Shown here: positions 34,560 to 47,002 of the stretch, piece after piece
Numbering within the stretch: the first letter of the stretch is position 1
How the letters are laid out: the number at the start of each line of letters is the position of its first letter
Assembly: GCF_932294415.1 (NCBI RefSeq)
Contig: NC_065536.1
Coordinates: 12,513,974 to 12,577,973 of the forward strand
Direction of reading: 5' to 3'
DNA from: Quercus robur
Taxonomy: Eukaryota > Streptophyta > Magnoliopsida > Fagales > Fagaceae
Length of the DNA: 64,000 nucleotides
The notes under the pieces: generated by a model
The model's database searches: none
Told to the model about the DNA's origin: nothing
The model's input: only the letters and a program-made list of their open reading frames with translations
Position numbers and translations under genes: made by a program

Positions 34560-35364
34560 TAAACTTGAAGAGGCAGTAAGTGATTTTTCAGTTTATTCTT
34601 GATTTCAAAATGTGGTTGATGGTTTTGAATGGACTTTTTTTGGAGTGTATGATCCTAATGCAGATGCAAATAGATAGCAGCTTTGGGAAGAATGGGCAAG
34701 GGTATATAGTTGGTTGGTGCATAGGGGAGGCTTTCAACATAATTCCTTTTCCAAGCAAAAGGATGAGCTTTAAGAACAATGGTAAGGATGTGGCATTTTT
34801 CTGGAGTTTATTTCAGAACATAGCCTAATGGACTTACCATTGGAGGAAGGTGTTTAAACTTGGTCAAACGATCATGGTCACCCATCAATGCCCAGGTTGG
34901 ACAAATGTTTGATCTCACTAGCTTTGGAAGAACAATTTCACTATTTGAATCAGAGATTTCTTCAAAGATCATATTCAAACTGTTTTCCCATGTTACTTGA
35001 TGGTAATGATATCAACAAGGGCAAGGGCTTATTTACATTTGAAAATATGCGGTTAAGAACTAAGGGCTTTGTGGATAAAGTGAGAAATTGGTGGGGGAGT
35101 TATCACTACCATGGGTCTCTTAGTTATATATTGGCTTCGAAACTCAACTCCTTGGAAGACAATATGAGAAATAGGAGTAAGGAGACTTTTGGAGATGTGA
35201 CAGTATGGAAGAAACATTTATTGGTGCTAAATGAATGGAGGAAGAGGGATGCCTGATTGTTGAAGTTTCTTTTATTCCAAAAAATATCGGGGCTTCAGAT
35301 GCTAAAGATTATAGGCCGATCAGCCTTATTGGTGGCGTCTATAAGATTGTGGCTAAAGTGCTAA
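34560..35364 (+). mobile_element. L1-type LINE remnant, endonuclease end to start of RT
   Basis: Pieces on the plus strand are AFNIIPFPSKRM (from the GDFNVIRFPSE-type endonuclease motif), HPSMPRLDKCLISLALEEQF, then RLRTKGFVDKVRNWWGSYHY and a linker. The last piece is ISFIPKNIGASDAKDYRPIS plus LIGGVYKIVAKVL, the start of the plant L1 reverse transcriptase. It is broken by stops and frame changes and lacks most of the RT. It inserted upstream of the Mutator transposase, on the side toward the 36.3 kb palindrome array. Confidence 0.85.
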
Positions 35365-35420
35365 CTACATCAATTACCTTAAATACCTTAAATAAATGCC
35401 TACATCAATTACCTTAAATA
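35365..35420. repeat. 21-bp direct repeat at a junction between two retroelement fragments
   Basis: CTACATCAATTACCTTAAAT(A) occurs at 35365-35385 and 35400-35420, exactly where the LINE piece ends and a Copia gag fossil begins. It may be a footprint of the joining event. Confidence 0.7.
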
Positions 35421-35770
35421 AATTAAATGGTTTAAATTATTTAGTTTGGACACACGCTATGATTTGAAGCAACATAAGCGATATTGAGAGGAATATATGA
35501 TTACTACATTACTGTCTGCCTTAGATTCTGATCTACATGGTTTTAAAGAGCAGATTCTTTCTAGTGAAACCCTCACTTCAGCTGCCAATGTTAATTCTCA
35601 TTATTGTGCTCATGCTTAGGCCAAGGTTCTATTGAGACAACCATAGTCTTTTGCTTTAGTTTCTAGCATTGGAGGTTGTAATAGCTTCTAGTGGTAATGG
35701 TTGTAATGGTGGATGTGGTGACAACAAGTGCTCATTTGGTGGTATGAATTGTACTAAACGTTATTGTTGG
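35421..35770 (+). mobile_element. Copia-type LTR retroelement fossil (gag part only)
   Basis: The plus strand has the start of a Copia gag (LNGLNYLVWT-like), a middle gag helix region and a Gly/Cys-rich zinc-knuckle-like end. It is a small broken fragment with several breaks and no LTRs, pol or flanking duplications visible. Confidence 0.6.
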
Positions 35771-36250
35771 GTGAATTAGTAATAAATCAAAGAAAATATA
35801 ACAAATAATATATAGCTCAAATGACATGCAAGCCAATAAAAACATGGAATTGAAATCAACAACAAAAAGATACTACAAGAAGAACATCTTATATTAGGAA
35901 AAAACATGGAGTCATTGGAAAACCCATAAAGTCATTGGGAAGTTCTCTTAGTGGCAAAACCCATACACAACTAATACCCAACTACAATAACAATCAAATC
36001 AAAAAACCCATACCTGAAATATGAAATTCTTGAGAGGGAAGAGCAGTGAGAGAGGCAATGTGGTGAGTGAGAGTGAGAGGTGTGAGAGTTAGTGAGGCTA
36101 AGTGTATGGGTGAGAGTTGAGGATGCTTTGTTTTTGGGTGAGAGTTTGAAGATACTGAGTGTGGACTGAATAATCTATTCTCAGGAAATACCTTTCAAAA
36201 CTACTGTTATCTGTTTTTGACTGTGGACGGAATAGAGTTGTAAAATAGTT
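35771..36250. other. Gene-less stretch before the palindrome array
   Basis: AT-rich DNA followed by a purine-rich GAGTGAGAGG block near 36040-36120, resembling in reverse complement the CT-rich leader inside the left array at 9.3 kb. It could be the matching end-internal region of a related element. No gene is visible. Confidence 0.4.
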
Positions 36251-36580
36251 CCACCAGAACTCGAGTCTTATAGACTCGAGTTCTGTTCAAAGTTAACTAC
36301 ATTGTTTGGATAAGTAAATCTCGAGTCTTATAGACTCGGTTTGCGCCACGAAAAACTCGAGTCTATAAGACTCGAGATCCCTTGAAATTATTATTATTCT
36401 TATAATTAAATCTCGAGTCTTATAGACTCGGTTTGTGCCAAGCAAAACTCGAGTCTTTAAGACTCGAGATCCGCGTGGCAAATTTTGCCACCTTAGCAGT
36501 GCAGAACTAATGGAAAGCGAGTTTATGAGACTCGGTTTTTAAGTTGAATCTCGAGTTTCAAAAACTCGAGATGTTAGTTT
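36251..36580. repeat. CTCGAG palindrome array (right)
   Basis: Palindromes GAACTCGAGTCTTATAGACT... (36257-36283) and related units near 36318, 36355, 36411, 36445, 36518 and 36548-36572 contain CTCGAGTCTTATAGACTCG or close variants. The block AAATCTCGAGTCTTATAGAC with GGTTTGYGCCA is itself duplicated. The outer part (36520-36620) matches the reverse complement of 9030-9160. This places it as a possible right terminus to the left array at 9.1 kb. Confidence 0.85.
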
Positions 36581-36834
36581 TCTAAATTGTTTGAAAACGT
36601 GCCTAACTAACTAATTTGAATGGTTGAACGAATCTGATTTGCACAATACCTCTTTGATCGATGTCTTAAAGGTTGAAAATTTCCCTATGGATACAGGCTA
36701 AATGTGAAATGGCCCAATAAAATCGTTGATATGACCCGGTAGAAATTTCAGTATTCATTGTGGCCCATGAACGAATTTACAATGAAGGGAACGGAGCCAA
36801 TTTTCCGAACAATAAAAATAGAATTTGAAAAATG

Positions 36835-36867
<33 letters not shown>

Positions 36868-37609
36868 TATATTGATGCTCCTGTGTTTTTGTTTTTGCTT
36901 CTTTTTTTTTCCCAAAGTTTTACGCTTAACCCAATTCAGGGTTTATTAAATTTCCCATTCAAGTTTCAAAACTAATTAGGGATATCAAAAAATAAAACCA
37001 AAATACAATCCAACCAAATTATTATACAAAATTCAATCAGCATTTTGAAAAAACAAATACAATAATTGAGGATCTGATGTCTTTGGTAGCCTATTTCAAT
37101 TGTTTTTTTTTTCAAGGAAATTTGCCATTAAAATATGAAATAAATAATTTTTTGTTTACAGTATTATAAAGTACTAAAAATATAATTTGTGATCTAAAAA
37201 AACAAAACACAAATGGATTACTAGTTATACTTTTTTTTTTTTTTTGGGTGAAAGATTATTAGTTATGTTATGTACCTTTCATTCTCCAAAATTTAACCTC
37301 TCAGAAATCTTATTGGTAGACTCATTTTACCATATCACCTACATATCCCACCATTACATGCTTATATCAATCATGATAATTGCCCCTCTTTTCTTTTTCT
37401 TTTTTTCTCTTTTGATAGAATGATAATCACCACCTTAAGCATTTTAAGTTGCCCAAATGCAATCATACAACTTCGTTTTGCACATCCCTAATTTTTGCTT
37501 AAGGATTAATATCATAAAATTTAATGTACAAGGGGTCTTTTTGCCATTCACTCAAAACCCAAGAGGTCTTTTTGCAATCTGGCCTTAGCATTTACATTTT
37601 GAGAAGATT

Positions 37610-37750
37610 TTGAGACTCCGAAGCTGGATATTGCATAATCCCAATTACAATCAATACCCATTCAAAGGGCATTATTGTTGATCCCTAATTTTACGTCCAA
37701 ACAACTTGATCTATCATTCCAACTTTCATTACCATAAATCAAGCACAAAT
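37610..37750. repeat. Segment shared with 7550-7690
   Basis: Same order of blocks as at 7.55 kb: GGCATTATTGTTG, CAAACAACTTGATCTATCAT and TTTCATTACCATAAATCAAG. The orientation is the same. It is likely an old duplicated non-coding part of the TNL neighbourhood. Confidence 0.65.
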
Positions 37751-40446
37751 CAGATCCATTCTTTGTATAAACCTCCATTTGGACACTCATTCAAAATGTC
37801 ATTTTTTTAATGAGAGCTACTAAAAAATTGTCCTTTTCAATGTTCATTGATAAATATGAATTATGTTCTACAACCTATGTTACCTACTAACATTTTATTT
37901 ACTTCATGATGACAGTGTTAACAACCTATGTAACTCAGTAACATTTTATTTAGTTCATGACAATAGTGTTAACATCATTCATCAAGGAAAAAAATATATG
38001 TGAAGTAGGAAAAGTGTGCATGTGCACATCTGTGCTGTGGGGTACTCTTTAATGACAATCAGAGGAAATGAAACAGGAAAATCCTTTATCCTAGCAACAT
38101 TATTGATGAGAAAGCACTGCACCTTGATACAAGTTATCCAAAGATATCATCAATGGTCACTGTTGGGTAAATTTCATCACCAGTGAAGCCATTCCAAATG
38201 GGGAGATCCTTTATTTCCGAGTAATCTTCATTAAGCTTAAATTTTGATCTTCTAGTACATCTTTGCCACTCATGATGCCAAATCTTTTACTGCATGATGC
38301 AACCATCCAGGACAAACCTTGAGCATTGCATGTAGGACCAATCTTATTCCTTCTGTGTGATTACTCTAACTCAAGGTTAATATAATAGCAGTCCATGAGA
38401 ATCACTACTAGCAAATATTGGTCATCCTCTTCACCTACAACTTCAAAATAACTCCCATTACATGCAAGAATTTATTCTAAAAGGCACCAAAGCAAAATTG
38501 GAACAATTATATTGTTTCATATAGTTACAAAATCAATCTCCAACATTACTTGAAATGGGGAGATTTCAGAGTTTTTAAACGACACTTTCAAGAAAACTAA
38601 ATGCAGTAATTGCATTATCATGAAATTAAAACTTATGACAACACTAATTAGTCAAAGTTTTTACATTAACTTATACTAGTGTAGTTTTTGCTTGGCCTTC
38701 ATCTATAATTATGCAGATGGTCATAAAATATCTATCAAGTCATAAATTGAATGTACCAATCCTTTCAATCTATAGGTAATGTTGAGAGAGAGGGAGAGAG
38801 AGAGAGAGAAAGAGATCATCAGTCCCAGCTCATGGTCCTCAATGTCCAATGAGTGACTTTAGTAATTTTGCCTTTCATTGGTGTTGCCATTTCCATATAT
38901 CAAAAACAAATATTTGAAATTTGGGAGAGTTCTATTATGGTATGTTTATTCATGAGATCTTAATTTGAAACTTATGAGAGTTATATGAAATTTTACACCT
39001 TCAGAAGAATTCTAAAAAAGAGTAAATATGGGGAAAATCTCACCAAATGCTGCAGCCTGTTATAGGCTTGTGAAAAGAAAATCTCACTGGCACCATTACA
39101 TGCAACCAATCTTGAACCACTTGGTTATACCCTCCAACAGAAGCTGGATTTCCATTAATCAAGCAGAAATAAGCATAATTTTTAGTTCTATGACATCAGA
39201 CTTTGGATAGTAATGACAGAAAATGACAGATGCAACTAAAAGAATGTTGATATATTAAGGTAAGGAACAACACAATGAAATATGAATATATAAGCAGGCA
39301 ATAATATTCTTTGAATTATTTGGGAAGCTCTCAATTCTGAAACAGAAATTATACCAATCATCAAATTGGGGTCTTCATTGTTGAAATTTGCATTGCATGA
39401 AGAAATTTTGCATCTTCATTAGAAATCCCTTCAACATATATAACAGCAATTTGTAACCAACTCGGAACAGATTAATTTCTATGAGACCAAGCATCATGAT
39501 GCAATTGGATTTTTCTATAAAGTATAAGTAGCACAATAGAACAACAAAATAATCTAAAGATACAAGAGTGGATAAGTGACAATTCACCTTGGTATAAGAA
39601 TCCTAGACATAATCTCAGTGATTACCATTTCTCCTATTTCATCCCAAGATAACCCACTCTATTGAAAAACCTTTATGTCATTATATTGCCTTTTCAAATG
39701 TTTGTATCTATGCCTGAGAGCATTTAACCATTTCAGTCCCATTGAACATCTTGACCATTTCAGTCCAAGCTTCGGCAACGAGTCCATGACCTACTTTATT
39801 CCCTCCAAGTACCTGTTTTCATGACAAATCAATGAGGTAATGATCCATTGTTGATGTCGAGCTCATTCTCAGACATTCACTATCGGGAATGATAAATCTG
39901 TTGGGTCCCAATAATCTTATTATGGAGATAACTATTCATTCATCAAAACATTTCAAAGTTCTCTTTGCTTGAATGCACTTAACTTGCTGGGACAAGGCTA
40001 TTCATTGTAATACCTAATTGGTGATTAGCTTTATTCATTAAAAGCAGATGATACTTCTTGAAATACACATCACCACATGCTAAAACATAACCAATATAAT
40101 TTAAATCAGTCATACTGCATTTAGATCTTATCTAGTTAATAAAGCAACAAATTAAAAAAAAAAATTACAATTACTTCTAGAAACAATCAGAAAGGAAAAA
40201 AGAACATCAAGACCAGTTCAATCAATCATGAATTTGCAAAGTCAAATTCCTTGTACTCATTTCTCTATAACAATTTTCTTTTGCCTTTTTTTGTGTTATT
40301 GGGCAGGGGGATTAAAAATGTTAATTTTTCCCATAATAAAGACAAGTTTACAAAACATGCATTATCATTAGGTACTAGTTATGTCATAATTGGCTTAGGT
40401 TACAATAAACTATAAACATATTACTGATCCTTGTGCAAAGAAGACA

Positions 40447-40497
40447 ACAGTTGACTAGCCATTAAAAAAAAAAAAAAAAACAGTTGACTAGCCATTA
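40447..40497. repeat. 18-bp direct repeats around a pure oligo(A)
   Basis: ACAGTTGACTAGCCATTA occurs at 40447-40464 and 40480-40497, with nothing but about 15 A residues between. This looks like a retroposition target duplication that received only a poly(A) tail. It parallels the structure at 5794-5855. Confidence 0.6.
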
Positions 40498-41367
40498 GTA
40501 TATAGATTTTGGAGATGCTAAAAGGCCATATTTCTTCAAAATATATTAAACTCTTGTGGGAAAAGAGTCCATCTATGTTTGACGTGACTCATAATAAGAA
40601 ATTGGGTGGGGGGTGGTGGGGGGGGTGTTTGGTAGCTCATGACTCTATCTTGTTTGTTTTAAGCATGCTTTCTAGTTTAATAATAATAAAGAAATAAATA
40701 AATAAAACTATTGCATAACCAAATTTATCACTACCCACAGCAGGATCAATATAAGCATAATCCTAATATCAACATTTCAATGCCAATGAGAAATGCAAAA
40801 TTATGACATGATATAAAAACACACCTATATTCAATTCTTGAATAGCATGATATCACCAATATCCACCAAAGAAAGGTTCTAGCAATGAGTTCTAAGGCAA
40901 ACATCTTAAACAAAAACCTTTTTCTTTTTCTCTTTTTTTTAATCACAATGATCCTCCAGGGAGTGTCAATCATTAACATTTTCTATAAATTTCACCACTG
41001 CTGCTGCCTTGTTCATCATCAATGGTCCTCTAGGGTGTGCCAACCTGTAAGTTTTTAAATAATTAAATCAAATTCCCGAATTATTTTTTTTTTTCTTTCC
41101 TACTTTTCGGGTAGAGAGGAAAAATAAAAGGAGACGGCCTTATAGTTAAGAGCTCCTGTGCTCCACATACATTGACTGCAAGCTATTGACCATATTGAAG
41201 AAAACAAACCCAAATCATACCAAAAACAGAATTGTTGCACCTTAATGAAGGTTAAGCAATCAAAGAAATTATAACCAGTGAGGTATGTTCTAAATATTTC
41301 AATGTAATAACAACCGCAAAAGATATCGAACAAAGACATACAAAGGAAAACAGTTTCAGTGTAATAA

Positions 41368-44300
41368 TAGTACCTTGCCTTGTTTCTTCAAAATTTGATC
41401 AAGAGGTTCTCCTTTTCTTTGACTGTGGATACTGATCACCAGTGGTTGAGTCAAATTCCAAGCCCAAGTCAGACCCATATTCACATCCATTGAAAGCCTT
41501 GAATTAGAAACCGAGGATGACCCGCCACCATTCATAGCACTTGAGATAATCTGACTTTCCAAATTGCTCGAATGCACTGAAACTGGTCCTGCTGAATATG
41601 TGGAGCCCACCTCCTTAGGACACCGACAACAGGTTTGAGCTCTACACAAACATTTGCAGCACCTTGCTACCAGGGATCTTTTTTGTTGCTGATTTTTCTT
41701 GCTTTTAGTAATGGTTGAAGAGAAGTACTTGGGGTTGGCCACAGGGTACTACGGTACTGGGTATTGTACAGTCTACGCAGGATAAAATTTGGACCTTTGA
41801 AAAGAGATGGTCTAAGCCGTTGATGCACATTTCTCTTTGAAATTCGACGGCCTCGGGTTTGGATACAATAGTTGTCATGAAAGATACTGGATTTTTGAGG
41901 CTGAGGACAAATGCATTGTACATGGACTCCTATCCATTTAATATTAGGACAATAATTGGATGGATTATCGGGAGAGGTTTCACAGAAGATCTCAACAAGA
42001 TTCTGATCACCAAGATTGAAGCCCTCAAATAGTTCCTGCAATGAGCTACAAGAAAAACACATGCGCTCCTCATCTTCAAATTCATCAATCATGCTGTTTT
42101 CGGTCGTTCGTTTACTACCATTGATGGAAATGATAGTATGATAATAAAAATTCCAATCAGATTGTTCAAAATGAACACAGAGAGCAATTGTTGGAAATTC
42201 CGGACCAATTAAGAATGATATTAAATTTCCATTCTTTTGATGGTTGAAAAAATTTGGAATCTCATTCTTGACATAGTTGCTAAATGGGAAAGCACGGGAT
42301 ACTGTGCTTGTCACACCTAAACATGGTGGTAGATTTGGTGGAACTCCTATCAATTCTCGAAACTGCATGCAAGTAACGAATTCATCAAATTACATCTTCG
42401 CAAATCAAGTCCTGTAGTATTTGGAAGGTAACAAAAACTGTTTCTAAATTAGTTTAAGTTTAAGAGAGATACCCGATGAAAGATTGATTTTTTATTTTTG
42501 TTGATGGAACGATGACAAAGAGGCCGAATTAATACCTCTGAATATCTTAAACTTCGTGGAAGCCTAGGAATTTCTTGAAACTCATCATCGTGAATTAGAA
42601 TATGAAGCGAATGTAATCTCTCACATCTGCTTATGCTTTTTGGGAGGGTAACAACTTTGCTACCGGAGATGTCTAGTTTTTCCAATGTGACGGGGCAACA
42701 ATAATTCAAAATAAAATCTATTTCTGATTGATTATCAAGGTAATTAAGACCTAGGTATTTCAAGTTTGGAAAAACATATTTGGAAAAAGCCTCCCAGAGA
42801 ATTGCACAGTGGCTGTCTATCAATCTCCACGTCCTTTGCAAATATCAAATTGCCCCAAAGAGAGAGTGTCTCTATATGTTGTAAATTATAGATGCTACCT
42901 GGAAGATGACTTAACAGGTCTAAAATCGTTCCAATACGCAACTCCTTAAGCCCAATCAAATTTCCAAATGACAGACGTTGAAATTTCGGCAGGACAGTAC
43001 CAAAGTATTTAAAGTAGCCCGAGTAGGCGGTGTAGCTCTTCATCAAGAAACTGCTCGGAGTAGTTTGAAGGCTAAAGCAAAGCCCAAAGCTATCCCCCAC
43101 ATCAAGCTTATCAAGACGCCCCACAGAGTTTGCAATCTCAACTAAATTGTTACACCCACTAAGATCCAATTTCTTTATGTTTGGACACATTGATAAGTCA
43201 GGTATTTTCCTAATCAATGGACAACCACTGAAGCCCACATGTGTCACGAATTCAAATGCACGAATCTGTTGAAGAAAAAAAAAAATTGAAACTTAGAATA
43301 TGTTTTAATCTTTAAAGAAGTATTTATTAAAAAATTAAAAATTAGAAATAAAAACTTTAAAAATATATAATAATTTACAAATAAATACTAATGACCATAC
43401 CTGCATTAATGGCTCCACTATTCAGTTACGAGGCATTCTGAGCACAAATAGTTTTTTAGGACAAAAATTGGATGGCAATGAAGAAAAAGGATATGTATCC
43501 CAATCAAGCAATCTTAATTCATTGGGAAGATATTCAAGGCCTCCATGAAAATGTACATTATGAATTATTAGGAATCTCAGATTTTTCATCTTACGAAATA
43601 TTTGTGCCTCTAATTGCACCGTTGTTGATTTTGATTCAGGTGATTGTACCATTATGCCTCGAATTTTATCCGATCCCTAATTGAACAAAGGGGTAAGTAA
43701 ATCACCAGAAAAGAAATAACACTTATTAAATTTTAGACAAAAACCACATTAAGAATTTTGAATTTTCTTACACATTAAAAGGTATAAAAAAATGTGATTA
43801 CGACTTTCATGTGAGAAAAATGGAGAAAATGAATCAAAACAATTTTACCATGTCTTCAATTAGTACATCAAGAGCCTCCGCATAATTCCATAGTCTGCTA
43901 TGTTGTCCGGGGTTTCCTTGTGATTCTTGTCGAACAATTTCCCTACCCATTTTTTGTAGCAAGTCATGCATCCGCAATGTATTCCCTTCATTAGTCAAAA
44001 GACACTTCTCAATAAGTTTTTGAATACCAGATTCAGGGTATAAATCGCAAGTGCCTAGTATATCTACAACCTCATCATAATCGTATCCCTTGAAGAAACA
44101 TGCAATATCAAGGAAAATATGTTTTTCGGTTTCGTCTAATCCATCATAACTTATTTGCAGTATTTTTTGAATATCTCTACTAGGCATTCTTTCATACTTA
44201 TTTAAGGTACTTTCCCATTGAAGTTTATTTCTTCCATACAAATCAGCACCCATTACTACTAGAGCTAGTGGAAGGCCTTTAGCATAGTCTATAACTTCGT

Positions 44301-46045
44301 TCACAAGTTTCGAACAATCCTCATTTGGTTTGTTGCTTTGAAAGGCATGCTTGCTAAAGAGTTCAATAGATTCATTTTCATCTAATTCCTTAACTTGATA
44401 GGTTGAGACACCATTTCCAAAAGTATCTATCAAGCTTTTTCCTTTTGTTGTCATAATTATTCTACTTCCAGAAGCGAAGCAATCATATTTTCCAAGCAAT
44501 TTTTTTATCTGGTCCAAATTATCCACATCATCAAGAATGATAAGAATCCTCTTTTGGCAAAGAATTTTATTTATCATGTTGGTTCCTCCACATTCATTAT
44601 GCACCTTCAAACTCCTATCACCTAAGACCTCAGAAATAAATGTCTCTTGTAAGTGGATTATGCCTTTTGTTATTGCCTGCTCTCTAACATTCTCTAGAAA
44701 AAATTTCACTTCAAAATGATATGAAATTCTATTATAAATAGCTTTTGCAATTGTAGTTTTGCCTACTCCCCCAAAGCCATAAATCCCTACTATGCTAATA
44801 TCATCATTTGATTCAATATTTGAAGATTTTAAAACATCCTCTACGCGAGAATTTATTTCAACTGGATATTCAGCAACAGATTATGGCATCTGATTGAATA
44901 TAGACTTTGAGATATCTTCAACAATGTTTTGGACAAGTTCAGATTCATCGCGGCTGCCATTCACAAACCATTTAACACATGTAAATGAAATTAGAGCGTA
45001 AGCTAAATAAGTAAGCTAAAATCATAATTGAAGTATATATCCAAAACCGATAGAAAACTAATTAAAATAAAGTATAACTTTGCACTATCTCATCTAAATT
45101 TTAAATTTGTTTGTCAAGTAAATTATTAGGTGTAAAAATCAAAGAGTCTATATTGAATTTTAATAGGAGTTTAATTTTGTGGCATGTATTCTATCTAATT
45201 TTTTAATTTTTGTGGCAAGTGAATTATTAGGTGCAATTAAATTATAAATCATATGTGTGTGTGTATATATATATATGTATAAAAAATAAAATAAAAACCA
45301 TTACAAATTTTAAAAATGTATAGTTAAAAAAATGTGTAAATTAAAACTACTTATAATTCAAACTTCTTTTCAAAAAAATTAAAATTAAAATTAAAATTTG
45401 AATCATGTATTTATGATTATTTTTAATTGTAACATGCATATCACAGAATTACACACTGTAAACTTTAATGGTGATCACAAAAACAATTAAAATTTTTTAA
45501 GAACTTGCATATAAAAAAAAAATAAAACTCCTTAAGAACAACTGACAAGAGAAATCACTAAGTAAATACAGATTTTTGGAGTAGTCCCAACCAGAGAGAA
45601 CGGCTGCTTCACATAGAGCTTCCCTCCACCTTTGTATCTTCTTTTTATCATTAAATTTTTCTTCATGCAAAGTTAATGCTTCCCCAAACTTTCCTTCTTG
45701 TTCACCAACTTCTGATGGATCCACCTTGTAAAAAACCGGTTTCACTAATTGCTTATTTTTTCTAAACTCAACAATCTTAGCAAGTTCATCCAAACACCAA
45801 GGGGAGGAAGTATGGTTTTCAGAAAATACAATTATTGACGAGGCTGAGTTCTCAATGGTTTTGAGAAGTTCTACAAAAATTTCTTCTCCTCTGGGTAGAT
45901 CATTATCGATGAATGTGTAAATACCTCTCTGACACAAAGCCGTGTACAAATGGCTTATAAAACCATGATGGGTATTTTCACCTCTAAAACTCAAGAAGAC
46001 ATCCAAGTTTTTGGGTTGGTGGGTGAAAGAGGAAGATGAGGCCAT
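41368..46045 (-). pseudogene. TIR-NB-LRR gene, broken by nonsense codons and frameshifts
   Basis: Exon 1 (46045-45570) encodes a TIR domain from MASSSSFTHQPKNLDVFLSF to LSGWDYSKN. Exon 2 (44953-43849) encodes NB-ARC with GFGGVGKTTIAKA, ILIILDDVD, GSRIIMTTKGK, GLPLAL and MHDLLQKMGREIV. Exon 3 (43676-43401) and exon 4 (43265-42473) carry LRRs. Exon 5 (42411-about 41375) is the post-LRR C-JID-like region with an extra tail. Breaks are a TAA at 44881-44883 before the P-loop, TGA at 43422-43424 in exon 3, one extra base in the T run of exon 4 (about 42784-42788), TAA at 42390-42392, and a frame change near 41690. Overall architecture and exon phases match the TNL at 1-4812, so they are tandem paralogues. 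It is a pseudogene; a TIR-only product is conceivable. Confidence 0.9.
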
Positions 46046-47002
46046 TGGGATTTAAGGTAGAAAGATGAGAAGATCTGTAGGAAGGAGAAGGAGAGCTGGG
46101 ATTTACGAATAGACGGATGAGAAGATCTGAGGGGAGGAGAAGGAGAGCTGTGGAAGGGTTTGTAAATATAATTGAAGTGAAAAAGGAATTAGGAAGAGGG
46201 TGACTGAATGCAACCAAGAGGAGACTCTAATATAGTCCTAAGACCATCATCAAGTTAAAAGAGGGGAAACCGAAATCCAGAGGAAAGAAGAAAACTTTTT
46301 TTGTTCATGTTAGTATTTTTTTTTTTTTTTTTTGGCCTAGTACTTCATGTAACCATGTAAGTACTTAATCAAACTGTGAGCATGCATTTACCCGTAGGGG
46401 AAATTTTTTTTTCATCTTCTATTCTTTTTAAAATATACAATATAAGTAGATATCGTTATTCCTAAATATTATTCAATTTAACAACAAATTTATCAAAAAA
46501 TATTTTATTAAGAGATGTTTTTAAAATATTTGTTAATAAATATTTTAAAAAATAATTTTATAGAAAAATAGCTAATTCTTTTTATAAAATTTTATTTATA
46601 CATACATATATTTTTTAAATTGATGATTGATAAACGGTCTAAAGCATTCAAGAAACGGATTCATCAAAAATATAAATGTTAAGTTGCGAGAGGGACCTAC
46701 ACGTTTTTGCTTTTTCTGAAAAAGTAGCTATCTTTAGTCAGTGCTCACTCAGATTTGAGATATCATCAAGTAAAGTTTTCTCTTTCTTACAGATTTCCCC
46801 TCTTTTTCCTTGAGATTGCCAAAGTCAGTTCTATTATGCACACGTCATCAGATTTTCCCCCCTTTATTTTCTCGACGTACACTCATTTTTATCGAAACTT
46901 TCTCCCTAACTTTCTCCCTCTCTCTCACATGGTCTCGTCATAGATCCACTGCAACAAATAAGTGAGTCTCTCCTGATATGAAGTTAGCGTTTGATATGTT
47001 TG
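46046..47002. other. Upstream region of the second TNL
   Basis: A purine-rich leader (46050-46200) precedes the ATG and contains two near copies of GATGAGAAGATCTG (46064 and 46107). Beyond it the DNA is AT-rich with a T run at 46317-46335. I identify no TATA box or element with confidence. Confidence 0.45.

Larger units (their letters stand above)
36581..41367. other. Gene-poor region downstream of the second TNL
   Basis: AT-rich, with an A/TA tract at 36835-36872, a GA tract at 38787-38812 and no open frame I trust. It includes the segment shared with 7.55 kb (at 37610-37750) and the poly(A)/18-bp repeat at 40447-40497. It probably contains the TNL 3' UTR near 41.3 kb. Confidence 0.5.
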
